Positions 44,588-57,091 of a DNA stretch of 64,000 bases are shown here, piece by piece (within the stretch, counting starts at the first letter, position 1; every line of letters starts with the position of its first letter). The translations under genes and the position numbers were made by a program. Origin of the DNA: Datura wrightii (lineage: Eukaryota; Streptophyta; Magnoliopsida; Solanales; Solanaceae); contig JASDFA010000007.1 in NCBI GenBank assembly GCA_035772735.1, positions 73,322,501 to 73,386,500 on the forward strand. The letters run 5' to 3'. The notes under the pieces are model-generated. The model saw nothing but the letters and a program-made list of their open reading frames with translations, did not search any database and was not told the DNA's origin.

Positions 44588-45927
44588 AATGGATCAGAAT
44601 CTTCCTTGGTGACCAAGGTCAAAGCTAGACGAGAAGAGGATCCTATTTTATTAAAGTTGAAGGAAGCCTTTAAGAATCAGAAGGTGGAGGTTTGCTTTGA
44701 CAAGAAGAGGATCCTATTTTATTAAAGTTGAAGGAAGCCATTCAGAATCAGAAGGTGGAGATTTTCTCCCAAGGGGGAGATGGTGTACTACGATATCAGG
44801 GTCATTTGTGTGTACCGGGAGTTGATGACTTGAGGGAGAGAATGTTGCATGAGGCTCATGGTTCCATATATTCTATAATTCCAAGTGCTACCGAGATGTA
44901 CCGTGACCTACGGGAAGTTTATTGGTAGAATGACATGAAGAAGGAAATAGCAGAGTTTGTGGCTAAGTGTCCAAATTTTCAACATGTGAAGGTTGAGCAT
45001 TAAAGACCTAGAGGTGTGCTTCAAGACATTAGCATCGCTACTTGAAAGTGGGAGGAGATCAATATGGACTTCATCACAAGGTTTCCTCATACTCGTCAAT
45101 AGTACGACTCTGTTTGGGTGGTTGTAGACAGGTTGACTAAAGCAGCTCATTTTTCAACCAATCAAAACTACCAATTTAGTGGAGGATTATGCTAAGTTGT
45201 ATATTTGGGAGTTAGTTCAGTTGCATGGGGTGCCCTTGTCTATCATATTAGATAGAGGTACTTAGCTTACCTCCCAATTTTAGAGATCATTTTAGAAGGG
45301 ACGTGGTACTCAGGTCAAGCTTAGCACAACATTTTACCCGCAAATTGATGGTCAGGCTGAATGGACCATTCGGACTCTTGAGGATATGTTGAGGGCGTGT
45401 GTGATTAATTTCAAGGGTAGTTGGGATGATCATTTAACTCTCATTGAGTTTTCATATAACAACAGTTACCATTCCAGCATTCAGATGGCCCTATTTGAGG
45501 TTCTTTATGGGCAAGGATGTAGATCGCCTATTAGGTTATTTGAAGTCGGTGAAGCTATATTGATAGGACAAGATTTAGTTCAAGAGTCTATGGAGAAGCT
45601 TCAACTTATAAGGGAAGGGTTAAAAATAGCTCAGAGTCATCAAAATCCCTATGCAGATATGAGGAGGAGAGAACTTGAGTTTGAAATTGATGATTGGGTG
45701 TTGCTAAAGGTATCACCCATGAAGGGAGTGATGAGATTTGGAAAGAAAGGGAAACTCAGTCCCTGTTATGTTGGCCTATACCGGATTGTGAAACGTGTTG
45801 GCAAGGTAGCTTATGAGTTGGAGTTGTCCTCAGAATTGGCTTCAGTACATCCTGTTTCCCATGTGTTGCTTTTAAAGAAGTGCATGGGTGATCCGGATTT
45901 GGTTGTCCTGGTGGAGAGCATAGGTTG
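44588..45927 (+). pseudogene. Chromovirus E integrase
   Basis: The zinc-binding N-domain runs over 44728-45000 (GGDGVLRYQGHLCVPG, LHEAHGS, ATEMYRDLREVYW), where the second Cys of CPNC is Phe. The catalytic core is broken between 45000 and 45385. Frame 45386-45928 has FSYNNSYHSSIQMALFEVLY and DDWVLLKVSPMKGVMRFGKK with the GPY-type end. A tandem duplication disrupts the start. Confidence 0.82.
44633..44760 (+). repeat. Tandem duplication within E integrase region
   Basis: GAAGAGGATCCTATTTTATT and the following bases (44633-44689) are repeated at 44704-44760 with an offset of 71 bp and only a few changes. Neither A nor G shows it, so it arose in this copy. Confidence 0.85.
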
Positions 45928-46122
45928 AGGGATAGCCTCAACTATGAAGAGGTTTCGGTTGAAATACTTGATCGTCAAGTTCAGAAGCAAAGAAATAAGG
46001 AAGTAGCATTCATAAAGGTTTTGTGGTGAAATCATCATGTTGAGGGAGCTACATAGGAAGCCGAAGCAGATATGATAGCTAAACACCCGTACCTATTCCC
46101 TTCCGGCCTAGTTTTAGCTTGA
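45928..46122 (+). pseudogene. Chromovirus E chromodomain
   Basis: EVSVEILDRQVQKQRNKEVA then IKVLW, a stop where Trp or Arg is expected, then NHHVEGAT and EAEADMIAKHPYLF. This is the C-terminal chromodomain of Tekay/Del chromoviruses, thought to guide integration to heterochromatin. Two TGG-type codons have become stops. Confidence 0.82.
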
Positions 46123-46350
46123 GGTATCAATTTCTTCCTTAGTATTCTATTCAGTTTCATGTTCTGTTTATGTGTTCCAATTTCTTTCATGTCGATGCAT
46201 GTATATGTGATTCATGAATTCAATTCAGTCATGTATTTCGGTCTAGAATCAGTCACTCTGATAGTTTCAGCTTTAGATGTTCAGTATTTGGGATGTTAGT
46301 TCCATCTCCCCAGCTTTCAGTATGTTCATTCAGATTCGAGGATGAATGTT

Positions 46351-46366
46351 CCCAAAGGGGAGATAT
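46351..46366 (+). promoter_or_regulatory. Polypurine tract of chromovirus E
   Basis: CCCAAAGGGGAGATAT immediately before the 3' LTR start. Confidence 0.8.
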
Positions 46367-48648
46367 TGTAATACACAAGTGCCTAACACTAGCCTCGTGA
46401 GTTAAAGGGTGTTCAGCAGAAAAGTTGGAAAAAAAATGTCACATGACAACCTGTTGAACGAGTCGTGGGAAGCTCCCACAGAGCATTGGTCCCTGTCGTG
46501 GTAAAAGTGTGGTCGGCAAGTCCAAGACTAATGAGTCATGGAACGAATCATTGGTCAGGGTAATGAGTCGTGGTAAGGAGTCATTGTGAGAGTGGTCCTT
46601 GTCAAGGTGACTAGCACGAGTCATGGTATGACTCATTGTATGGGACAAGGAGTCATGGAATGTTTCCATTGGGAGGACATTCGGAATGTAGGAAGTGGTG
46701 GCAACAGGCGGAAGCGATGAGTCATTGGGACTAGTAACGACTTGTCCTATCTAGTCATGGTTGAAGACTTGAGTTTGAACTTTAGCAAAGTAACGGGAGG
46801 AAGTAATGAATCATTGTGAGGAATAATGACTCTTTCTATAGAGTCGTTTTCACAGGACCAGAGAAGGTAAGAAAGGATGGAAGGACGCAACAGGTTGATA
46901 ACATGAGTCGTGGTATCAAAGCACAACTTGTGGTATCGATCATGTTCACTGATAGTGTAAAATTTTCAGTCTTTTCATTAAAGGTATTTTCATAATTTCT
47001 ATGTTCTAAGGTCCTAAAATATGTCATTTTATGATTAGTTAGAAGGGTTCTAAGAGTGTTAAATCAATCCTAATCTTTACAATTCCATGCATGCAAGTTA
47101 GCGTTCTTCCTTGGAGATCAAGCTTGAAGAATTCCCCAATTTTTCTCCTGTTTCTTTTGGGCTTTGAAAAGGGAGTGTAAATCAGATTTACCCAGGTGTG
47201 TGAGGCTATGGATGAGAATTCCTTTCACTGTCATGCTCAAAATTCTTCTCAATTCCTTGGATGTAAATTCTAGATTTAAGTTCATGATATATTGGGGTTT
47301 ATCTCTAATTTTGTGAAATTCTCTATGATCTATCTATGGTAAGTTCCATTCATGTATCAAATCATGTTTTATGATCTATGGGCAAATTTATACCTATTTT
47401 TATTATTAATTCATAGTTTCAAATTGTAATTAAATTATGCCCAATTATGTAAGTTTCATGAAAAGTCAAGTTATGATTCTATTATGATTTTGATCTTATT
47501 AAGTCTAAATTATGATTATGATTATTCATATGATTTCTCTCAAGTAATCTTCATGGTTTAATGAATACCAAGTATATGTATTTTCACATGTATGCATGGT
47601 TTTCATGATTTATGGATTAATGACTCTTGGCCAACTCATGGGCCTTTATTCATGGCTAATCATGTATTTCAGGTGGGATCTAGTATGTTATTATTTATTT
47701 GTCCATGAACTTCATGAATAATTTCACAATTACTATACTAGCCTGATGTGCATGTTTTTGGGAGAAGTGTGAAGCACTAAGTAGACCCGACATTCAGGTA
47801 AACCCCATGGTCTCAGAACTACATGCCACCATAGGTATATACATTTGTTATTAGATCCCTGTGATATCACCAAACTGCACGTTCCTTGCCTAGCAAGCCT
47901 GGGGCATTCCTAGTCACTTGGGCGAAATAATAGAGCATCATGTAAGATCTATCATGATGATGTCGGTTAAGATGAGTCCTCCCATAGTTCCTCATGATTT
48001 ATGCATGGTTATGTTTATGTTACTGTGGCTAAAGTTATGTTTTATAAATTTTTCTCTTATGACTATGATTATGATTGGATTACGAATGGTCATAAAACCT
48101 TGAGCCCTATGTTTACATTACGGTGTTTACTTTATGATCATGTTGTCCTACTCTTACAAACTCTAATGTATTTTAATTGTCTATTTTCTTACTTATCTTG
48201 CATACTTAGTATATTCCAAGTACTGATCACATACTCTATGTTGTATCATTTCATGATATAGGCTCAAACATTCGGGTTCAACCCCGCCATTAACCATGTC
48301 CTTAGAGTTAGCATATCTTAGCCAGAGTTGGTGAGTCTTCATCCTTCAAGGACCCTTTTTCAACTTGTATTCACCATTTTAAGTTTCTAGTGAGTATTTG
48401 GGATCTTGTCCCATCAACTCGTCGGTATGTAGAGGCTTATCAGACATAATATGTTTTTAGTTTAAGATCACTGTTATGTATTTAGATATTCAATGTAGCA
48501 GATTTTTAGACTTCCGCTATTATGTATGTTAGACTTCCGCATTTTTATGTTGAGTTTTAGATTTCATGCTCATGTCATGGGTCGACTTGGAGCCTCTCGG
48601 GGTTCTTGGTCCCGTGTCTCTATCTAGGCCAATGTTCGGGTCATGATA
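46367..48648 (+). repeat. 3' LTR of chromovirus E
   Basis: 2282 bp starting TGTAATACAC and ending GGGTCATGATA (CA end mutated to TA). U3 has repeated ATGAGTCGTGG motifs over 46440-46940. The final 484 bp match the 5' LTR remnant. Open frames such as 48001-48261 lie in AT-rich LTR sequence and show no domain. Confidence 0.85.
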
Positions 48649-49600
48649 GTTATGAGGATAAAAAGATGCATTACACATGGTTGGCACAGGTCGTAGATGT
48701 TGAGGGTACAATGATGCAGTGGCTTACCAAACAGGAGGTATAGATCAAAAAAGGCTATACTAAACGTCCAGGAAAAATTTTGTTAGTCACTAGTGCGACA
48801 CAAGCTGGTACCAACCAGCAATGATAACATCGTGTCACCGGACAGAGATGCATTGGTGGCCAGCATAATGGAGGGCTATGAGATAAATTTTTGAGATATA
48901 TCGCTGAGGAAATTCGAGAGAGAGCCATCCTAGATAGCACGAGCATTCCATTTCCATGCTTGGTGGCCAAGCCTTGTAGGGAGTCATGGGTCTTGGTGTT
49001 GCCCATAGTTGATCAGGTTTTAGAGGTGTTCAGGATCACTGATATTGGGCTAATCAAAGATGATACAAATTCGATCTCGAAGGATAAAAGTCAAATTGCT
49101 ATATCCACCAGTACGAACATTTTAGTAGAGGTATTGAGTCAGGGTCCGCATATTGAGACTCCAGGGTTCACAGATCTAGAGTCAAAGCCTCCAATTTCCC
49201 ATGAGATAGGTAGTCAACCTAAGACCGCCCCTGCAGCAGTTGTGCCCATGACCATCGGGGCCCCAGAATCGTCTGCAATTACACCAACATCCAGACCACT
49301 AGTTTCATCTCCACGGACCTTACCAGCCAGCCTAGTCACCATTACACATGATTTTATCACCGACATGGCTAGGCGGCTAGCTAAGGAAGAAAATAAACAG
49401 GCCAACATAACACTTCAGGTGAAAGTGCTAATGGAGCAGGTGAAGTCTTGGGTGACCAAGGAGTTGGAGGTCTTATCTAGGATGTGGCATGGACGGCTAA
49501 ATGTATTTGAGAGGCAAATGGATGAGCGCCTCACACGGCTACAAGTTCCTGAGCTGACGTAGTGGTATGCTGAGGTTAATGCCCTTAGAGCAGAGCTGAG
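48649..49600 (+). pseudogene. Second-type plant transposon protein ORF, element F
   Basis: A reading sense begins right after E's LTR (YEDKKMHYTWLAQVVDVEG), shifts near 48810, then continues as DRDALVASIMEGYEINF, a stop at 48892, and an open frame 48894-49562. The block RYIAEEIRERAILDSTSIPF-PCLV and ITDIGLIKDDTN resembles the C-terminal half of the same broad domain as in element C, but is very diverged. A Thr/Pro/Ser-rich linker and a predicted helical tail (LAKEENKQANITLQVKVLME) follow. The N-terminus is cut by element E. Confidence 0.6.
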
Positions 49601-51537
49601 AGAGGTATCAGCACGACATATCTCTGCTATACCACTCCAGTGATTTCAGTTTCTAAGGAAGATAGTGAGGAGGAGCTACCTCTAGTTGTTGATTTTATCA
49701 CCGAGAAGCCTGTGGCAGAGGCAAAAGGCAAGAGGCCTCGTGATGAGGCAAGTGAGGATGACGGTGGAGATCTGCTGCAAGAGTAAAAGAGAGAGAGAGA
49801 GATGATATATGGAGGTGGCTCTAAATCTATCCAAAGATGAGGCCCGAGTTAGGGCGGAGATCGTGACTACTAGAGCTCGTGGAGAGGGTAGGAGCTTTGT
49901 TGGTTCAGAGAGTGCACCGGTCCCTACTGGTGCCATAAGAGTGGAGGTTGGGGGTGCATCTACACCTCCTACTAAGTAGACCACAGAGGACTAGGACATC
50001 CCAGGTATATTCCTTATCCCTTTGCGTGACTATTTCAATGCGTCAAAGGTGACACATGTCTTTTTGATGGAGGTGGTGGGTAATATCTGGCTTTTGGTTT
50101 GTGTTGAACATCACTCAAGGGTTTTTCTTGCTGGATGTCTTTTCCCTTGGGTGTTCCTTATCCATTGGAACCAACATGATTAGGTTTTCTTTTTGTTGTT
50201 GTTTTGTTGGTTAGCTAAAAGGAAAATAGGAGTCCTAAGACCAATCACATAAAGCATGTTGTGAGTCGATTTTAGTATGCTTAAAATGATAACCCTTCTA
50301 AATATTTTTGTGTATATGTACTTGTGTTGTGAGTGGTGCCCATTGTGTCTCTTTGTTTGTTATCATAGGTATCGCTAGAATAATTAATGCTTAAGTTGTG
50401 CATGAACCTAGTAGTTGGTAACTAGATGTGCAATCTAATGCTTTTGTGAGAGAGGCATATACATAGTGCCGCTTTGTGTGTCAATATAGAACTTTCCTAG
50501 TCTGTCATACTGAGATATAGGATGGGGGATTAGGAAAGGATCATAGGCTGTTTTTAATATTAGCTCAATTTAGGCTATAGGATCTACCAAATGAAAGTAA
50601 ATACGCCTTGATCCAAATTTTGAGCATTAAATGAACCATTTTATTGTTTATCTAATTAACCTTCCCGCTTTGATTATGATGAATATGTTTTAGCCCTGGT
50701 CCCTCCTTGGACAATGTGGACCTCAACTCAGGAAAATTGCCTAAGTTGAGAGTGGCCATTATAGGGTGAACAAGAAAATTTAGTGGTGAGATAGTTGAAT
50801 CATTAAAAGGAAGGGCAGGTGCAGTGTGCATAATGAATTATCATAGGAAAAAACAAAAAAAAGGGAAAAGAATAAGCAAAATAAAGAGGAAACGATAATA
50901 AGAAATGAATGACTAGAGGAAAACCACACCCATAGTTGTGAAAGAAGAAGGAAAAAAGGAAAAAAAGGAGAAAACTGTAAAAGAGGTTAAAATGGAGCCA
51001 AAAGTTAGTGTAACACCAAGGAAGGTTAAGTCACTATGTCCATATCTACCATACCTATCCCTAAGCCTACATTAAAAGCCTAATAAAGTCCTATAGTGAT
51101 CCTAGTTCAACTGTCTAAAAACTGAGGTGTTGAAAGTAAAAGCAAGCCTATAATATTGTATGTGCATAATTAATTTTTTGGTGAGAGTGAGGGAGTTCTT
51201 ATCTAGTCCAAAAGCATTTCAATGATCTTGTAAATGTGTGTGGGACTTCTTTGTGCATGCGATTGCATTGGCTGATTTCTAGTTTACCTAGGTGAAACAA
51301 CATTTGTGTATGCTTGGTTGTGTAATGATAACATGATGCCATTCATCGATACCATTGTATCATAATGACAAGGATTGAGTCTTTGCATTGGATTTGTTTT
51401 GAGAACTGTAGGAACGGGGTTGATTGTGTGAACATCATGTATGCTTCGTAAGTTTTGGATTGCTATGCATCTCCTAGGTTTCTTTTAGTTAAAGCATCGG
51501 TCTAGTTTTTGTTTTTTCCAGAGGACATATAGAAGTT
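49601..51537 (+). other. 3' noncoding region of element F
   Basis: 49601-49780 may be an acidic C-terminal tail in shifting frames. A GA repeat lies at 49785-49802. 50700-50770 holds GCCTAAGTTGAGAGTGG, comparable to the PPT-like motif after the ORF in B and C. 50850-51000 is A/G-rich. CTACATTAAAAGCCTAATAA near 51065 parallels the TTACAACCCATTAAAGTCCT block of B and C. No other gene seen. Confidence 0.6.
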
Positions 51538-53155
51538 CTAATTTGAGGGTGTTGATGTCCAATGATTTTACAGCACCTTTTATGCTTAAAACTAAGAAAA
51601 TATGCTAATATTGAGTATATTTATATAGATATGATGTGTTTGTATTTAGTGTTGCAAGAAATAGGTTCAAAAAGTGAAATGGGCAAAATAAGCCAACAAT
51701 AGGCTAAGGTTAGACTTCTAGTAAGGTAATGAATCATCATGTGACTTGATGACTCATTCCTTGATCCGTTAGGAGAAGAAGGACTTGAACCAGAAACTTG
51801 TATTAAAAAACACTATTGCTAATAAGTTGACACAACAACTCGTTAGGAGTGACGACGACTCATCTTATGTGTCGTGAAAATTGGAAGCAAAAGTAGACCA
51901 AAAGTACTGAGAGTCTTAATGAGAAGAGCAATGAGTCGTCATATGAATCCACTATTCGTCATGTGCAACCATCAGTAGAAATCCAGAATCTGAGCAAAGT
52001 ACTGAGAGTGGTGATGGGTGGAGCAATGATCGTCATGAAACTCAACAACTTTTCATGAGTAGTCGTGGTCAAATATTCAGAACACTAGAAATTCAAGTCC
52101 TAGAGGCAACGGAAGACCTAATGACTCATTGCATCACTTAACGAGTCCTTGCTTGAGTCATCCTCTAGAAGGAAGAATTGGTGGAAAAGGACCTGTTATG
52201 ATACATAACGACTCGTTAGGTCACCTAACTAGTCATCACATTGCCAACCTGCTTCCTTGTTTGGTTAGGAAAGGTTTTATTTTATGTCTATAAATACTTT
52301 TAGGTTTCATTTTATGGTTTATGACTTTTTGTGATACTTTGGAGGTTGTTGTTTTATATTGAGATTAAAGAAACAATTTTCCTAATTTTTTTCTTGTGTT
52401 TTTTATATTCAATCAACCATTGATAATTGATTTTAGGTTATTGGTGATTAATTCAACAAGTGTTATTTCTTCTACAAATTCTTGTAAGTCTATAATTATG
52501 CTTTCTACTGCAAGTTTTGAATATAATTCTTTAAGTATGTGTAGCTGAATACCATAACTGGGGTTTATGCATGTGTTGTTCTTCCCTTTCTTTTAATTGC
52601 TTCTTAATGGTCGCGAACGTTAGAAATTGCCTTATTCTTACTCACTGAATCAAAAGGGTAATGATTGGGAAAAGGGATTAACAATGGAGATTTGAGGTTA
52701 TCAACCCTCATCTAATAGCTTGACCTTGTCCGGAAATAGCTAATCTGATATCTAAGGTAAGGGTAAGTCAAGTGAACACCCGCATACGGATCATGCTGCA
52801 TGGTGATGATAATCTAATTAGGGGACCAACCATTTAGGTGAAGTTAACTTACCGATATTGCATATTAAACACCGTAATAGATCCCTAGTATAATTAAGCT
52901 TGCGTAGTTATGAAATCATAGGGAACACAATCCTAGTCATTTCACTCATTGAATAAAATAGATTTTAACCAAGAAACTACTTACTACTGCATATTTATTT
53001 TAAATTATTTCTTATTACAAACCTCCGCCGTAGGAAATAATTAGATTAATAGTAATAGTAAACACATTAACCATGGTCCTCACCATATTCCTCGTGGGAT
53101 TTGATCCCAACCCTTCTTGGCTCCTATATTTGAACATCGACCACTTTATATCACA
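51538..53155 (+). repeat. Polypurine tract and 3' LTR of element F
   Basis: CTAATTTGAGGGTGT then TTGATGTCC marks the LTR start near 51550. The end is near 53155 (ATATCACA), shortly after a CTCGTGGGATTTGATCCCAA block typical of Athila/Tat LTR ends. TATAAATA at 52289-52296 is the likely promoter. U3 (51720-52250) is rich in ACGAGTC/GACTCATT motifs. The other LTR is not in the window, so both borders are approximate. Confidence 0.6.
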
Positions 53156-53385
53156 TTTAGAGGTGTTCTTTGGGCGACGTCAGTCATCACATGATGTAAT
53201 GAGTAATCATGTGGCTCGTTGGCTCAATGGCTAGAAATCTCAATTGCTCACTATAAGTCATGTCATGGTTCATGGCACCTCATCACGAGTCGTGATGTTA
53301 CTCCTTCTGTGGGATTTTAGCCCTTTTCTGTTGGTTTCTACTTCAAGTCCAGGATCAAATTTATGTACTTATGAGGGTTGTTATA
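53156..53385 (-). repeat. 3' LTR fragment of chromovirus G
   Basis: On the minus strand the LTR begins TATAACAACC at 53385, after AAGGGGAGATAA. Only about 230 bp of U3 remain before F's LTR. CACGAGTCGTGATG at 53285 is the shared U3 motif. Confidence 0.65.
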
Positions 53386-53589
53386 TTATCTCCCCTTGGG
53401 ACCATTCGTCCTTGAATGAATACTAAGACGGACTGATAGGTCATCTAATTGGGAGTAACTAAATTGAACTTAATCGAATAAACAGAATATGCAACCATGT
53501 GAAGAACTTTCACAGCGAGTACAGGGATATGAATCTTATAAGAGTACTATTAGAGAAGACTGTTCTCTTAAGATGATTCAAAGCTAGAA

Positions 53590-54046
53590 GGGAATGGATG
53601 AGGAAACTTGGCTGTCATATCTTCTTTCTCTTTCCAAGTAGCTTCCTCAACTGGTTGTTTCCTCCATAATACTTTCACACAAGTGGCTTTTTTCCTTAAC
53701 TTATGAACCTAGTGATCTAGAATCTGAATTGGTACTTTCTCATATGATAGGTTATCCTTAATTCCCACACTCTCTATAGGGATAATGAGTGAGGGGTCTC
53801 CCACACACTTCTTATGTGTACTGATGCTAGTTCGGCTGGCAGCTCCAACTCATAAGCTACCTTAACAACTCTCTTATAAATCCTATATGGACCTATATAG
53901 AGGGGAATGATCTTTCCTTTCTTCCAAAATCTCATAACACCCTTCATGGGTGAAACCTTTAAGTAAACCCAATCATCTATCATGAATTCCAAGTCTCTAC
54001 ACATCACATTTGTACAAGACTTTTGGTGACTCTGTGCAGTCTTCAA
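53590..54046 (-). pseudogene. Chromovirus G integrase C-terminus and chromodomain
   Basis: Minus-strand frame 54046-53774 has DDWVYLKVSPMKGVMRFWKK, the YIGPYRI GPY module and AYELELPAELASVHIRSV. Further left, 53760-53590 translates in broken frames to a chromodomain like that of A (LWRKQPVEEATWKEKEDMTA-like residues). Confidence 0.78.
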
Positions 54047-54070
54047 CTTTTCCTGAATGATCTTAACCTT

Positions 54071-54780
54071 CTACATAGCTTGTTGCACTAAGTCAGGTTC
54101 TATTAATTCTGCTTCACTAAATTCAATCCAACCAACTGGAGATCTATACTTTCTCCCATAAAGATCCTCATAGGATGCCATCTGATCAATTCTAGACTGA
54201 TAATGATTATTATATGAAAACTCAATGAGAGTCAAATGGTCATCCCAATTTCCCTTGAAGTCAATAACACATGCCCTCAACATATCCTCCAACGTCAGAA
54301 TAGTCCACTCTACCTGACCATGCACCTGTGGATGAAAGGTTGTTCTAACATTCAGTTTCAAACCCAAACCTCTCTGAAACGACTTCCAAAACTAAGCACT
54401 AAACTTTGTGCCCCTATCTAATATGATGAATAATGGAACTGCATAAAGTTTGACTATCTCGCATAGTGTGGCATAATCCTCGGTGGAATTCATAGTCTTA
54501 ACCAGTAAGAAATGATGTGGTCATTCAATCTAGAACTACCCAAATAGAGTCATGGTGCCTATGGTTCTTAAGTAGACTGGTGATAAAAAGTCCATAATGA
54601 TCATCTTCCTCTTTCACTCCAAGAGAGTGCTATATTCTAAGGTACATCATTTGGACCTATTGACAATTTGGTCATCTAGCCACAAAGTCTACAATGTCTC
54701 TATTCATACCATTCCACCAATAGACTTATCTTAAGTCATGGTACATCTTAGTAGAAGATGGGTGAATAGAATACCTGGAG
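54071..54780 (-). pseudogene. Chromovirus G integrase core
   Basis: Frame 54367-54071 holds TFHPQVHGQVEWTILTLEDM, the FSYNNHYQSRIDQM block and LYGRKYRSPVGWIE. From 54400 to 54780 the core and zinc-binding domain are only readable in fragments. Confidence 0.75.
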
Positions 54781-54825
54781 TTGTGTGCTTCTACCATCTC
54801 CCCTTTCTGCAAAAACAAATACCTT

Positions 54826-55439
54826 CTACTTATGGAAATCACTCTTCAATTGAAGCAAGAGGGGATCTTTGTCCTGCTTTTCCTTAACTTCTACCACTAC
54901 AGATGATTCAACCCAATTTTGGACAAGCATACTACTATCTTCGGAGTCTAACAGATGAACTCCCAAGCGTGAGAATCTATGCACATCCTTAGGTAGTTCT
55001 TTCTTCTCCTCCTCTACATTAGTTGTACTTCCCATAGATAGCCTGCTAAGAGCATCAACAACAACATTAGCCTTACCTGGGTGGTAGAGGATACTCATGT
55101 CATAATCCTTGAGCAACTCAAGCCACTTCCTCTATCTAAGATTCAACTCCTTTTGGCTAAACACATACTGCAGGATTTTATATCTATGAACACATCAACA
55201 TGCGCAACATAGAGATAATGGCATCAAATCTTTAATGCAAATACTACAGCTACCAATTCAAAGTCATAAGTCGGATAATTCTTCTCATGGATCTTAAGCT
55301 TCCTGGAGACATAAGATATAACCTTACCATGTTACATCAATACATACCTAGTGCCTACTCTATAGGCATTACAATACACAACAAAACTATTTATACCATA
55401 TTGTAGGGTTAGCACTGGAGCAGTACTTAAATGAGTCTT
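54826..55439 (-). pseudogene. Chromovirus G RNase H end
   Basis: Frame 55116-54826 has MLKDYDMSILYHPGKANVVV and DALSRLSMGS, the end of RNase H. 55117-55439 continues into RNase H in broken frames. The element is cut at 55440 by an Athila-type LTR stub, so RT, protease, gag and the 5' LTR of G are absent. Confidence 0.75.
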
Positions 55440-55553
55440 TAATCTTGGGCATAATTACGTGCCCAAGTTCTATTTCATAACATAATTAGGTCATGTTTGT
55501 CAATTAAATTAATTACATTCTCATGTGATTTTGAACATTTTTTGGGTATGCAC
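55440..55553 (+). repeat. Athila-type LTR 5' stub
   Basis: TAATCTTGGGCATAATTACG-TGCCCAAG is a diverged LTR start of the B/C/D kind with the same inverted repeat (CTTGGGCA-N8-TGCCCAAG). About 114 bp remain before the LTR of D starts. Confidence 0.6.
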
Positions 55554-56963
55554 TGATCTTGGGCAGAATTGCATGCCCAAGTGATACTCAAATGCTTCAT
55601 TTCGACTTGTTTATCTATTGTTATGTGTACATTCTCATGTGATTTTTAGTTAAATTGTGAATTTATACTAACCAACTTGATTAGTGTTGTTTTGCAGGTA
55701 AAAGGAAATTTTGGAAGCTAATATACATATTGGTGAAAATCGGGAATGGACTTGGAAACAAGGAGTGGAAAATGACAAGGGAGAGCAGCAAAAATAAGGG
55801 CTCCGCGATGGAGCCGTGTCACGCTGCCAATGCGGAGGCATTCTGCCTCGAATGAAATAATTTTGCCAATTTCCAGTTGAGGTTCGCGTTACCTCCGTGA
55901 CACGGAGGCAGTGCTCCGCGATGCACTCCGTGTCACGTTGAGTACAATTACCTGGAATATCAATTTCCAGTGAAGGTGCGCGATAGCACCGTGGCACGGA
56001 GGGAGTGCTCCGCGATACACTCCGTGCCATGTTGCTTGTTATTCTGGGAAAAATTCTCAAGAGTATAAATAGCACACCTAGGTTTTATTTTAAACATTCT
56101 TACTTGGTTGAGCAAGAACGTGAGTTACAGGCAGTTGAGAGGATGAAAATTTTAGGGTTCTTCTCTATCTCTTTATCTTTTATCTCAATTGTTTGTATGA
56201 ATTCTACTTATTTGATGATGTTTAATCCACAAATGAGTGGCTAAATTCACTTCTTGCTGAGGTTAAGAACAATTGTAGTGGAATGTAATTGTGGTTCATT
56301 TCAGTTTTCATCTTTTCCTCAATGGTTGTTCTATCAATTCTTCTTTTTACTGCATTAATGTTTGGCCAATGTTAATGTATATCTAGAAATCCAATTTTGA
56401 TTTTGAAAAGGGAAGAAATTGGAAAGATGTGAATTGGTAGGATATGATCTCTTCTTAGTTTAGAAAATTGAGAATTGATTTATATTCAGAATAGAAATAT
56501 ATCTTAAAGTCTTATTAGTCAATTACGGAATCGGTATTGTATGGCTAGAACATGAAATTATTTTATCATAGAAATGTAGATTAATGTTTCATGATTCTTA
56601 CTTGGATAGGAGTCGAAAGATCCAATCCATAGGCAATAATTCTTGACTAGCAACCGAAGAAAAGATTAGCTTAATTGAATTTATAAATTACTTCCCTGCA
56701 TGCTTGTTTTAACCTCAGCTTGCTCATTACTATTGTTCAGACCCAAATTATAATCTTAACCTACATTTTTATTACTTAGCAAACTTAACTCTCAAAATAT
56801 TGTTTAATTGGTTGTCTGCATTCATAAAGACATAGTTCACTGACATATAAGTTAATTAGTGTCGTAGTTCAGTCCCTGTGGGATCGATACTTGGCTTTAC
56901 ATAAGCCACTTTACTACTTGTTTGACCACGTGCACTTGCGTGTAGTCACTACAACACCAAACA
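55554..56963 (+). repeat. 5' LTR of element D
   Basis: 1410 bp, TGATCTTGGG...CCAAACA. The order is the same as in B and C: terminal inverted repeat, U3 hairpins (55800-56035), TATA box at 56064-56071, AT-rich R/U5. Clearly diverged from B and C in sequence. Confidence 0.88.
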
Positions 56964-56969
56964 AGTTTT

Positions 56970-56987
56970 TGGCGCCGTTGCCGGGGA
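56970..56987 (+). promoter_or_regulatory. Primer binding site, tRNA-Asp (D)
   Basis: TGGCGCCGTTGCCGGGGA, six bases after the LTR. Confidence 0.92.
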
Positions 56988-57091
56988 CTGGCAATTGGTA
57001 AAATTATTTTCTTAGTGTTAGTTTACAACTTCTATAAAAGTGCTGACAACTTGATCTTAGCCTATCTCTTGCGGGTATTGAATTCTTCTGA

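Noticed and set aside
48001..48261. Hydrophobic 86-codon frame as a membrane protein gene
   Set aside because: It lies in the AT-rich body of E's LTR, with no counterpart kept open in the other LTR.
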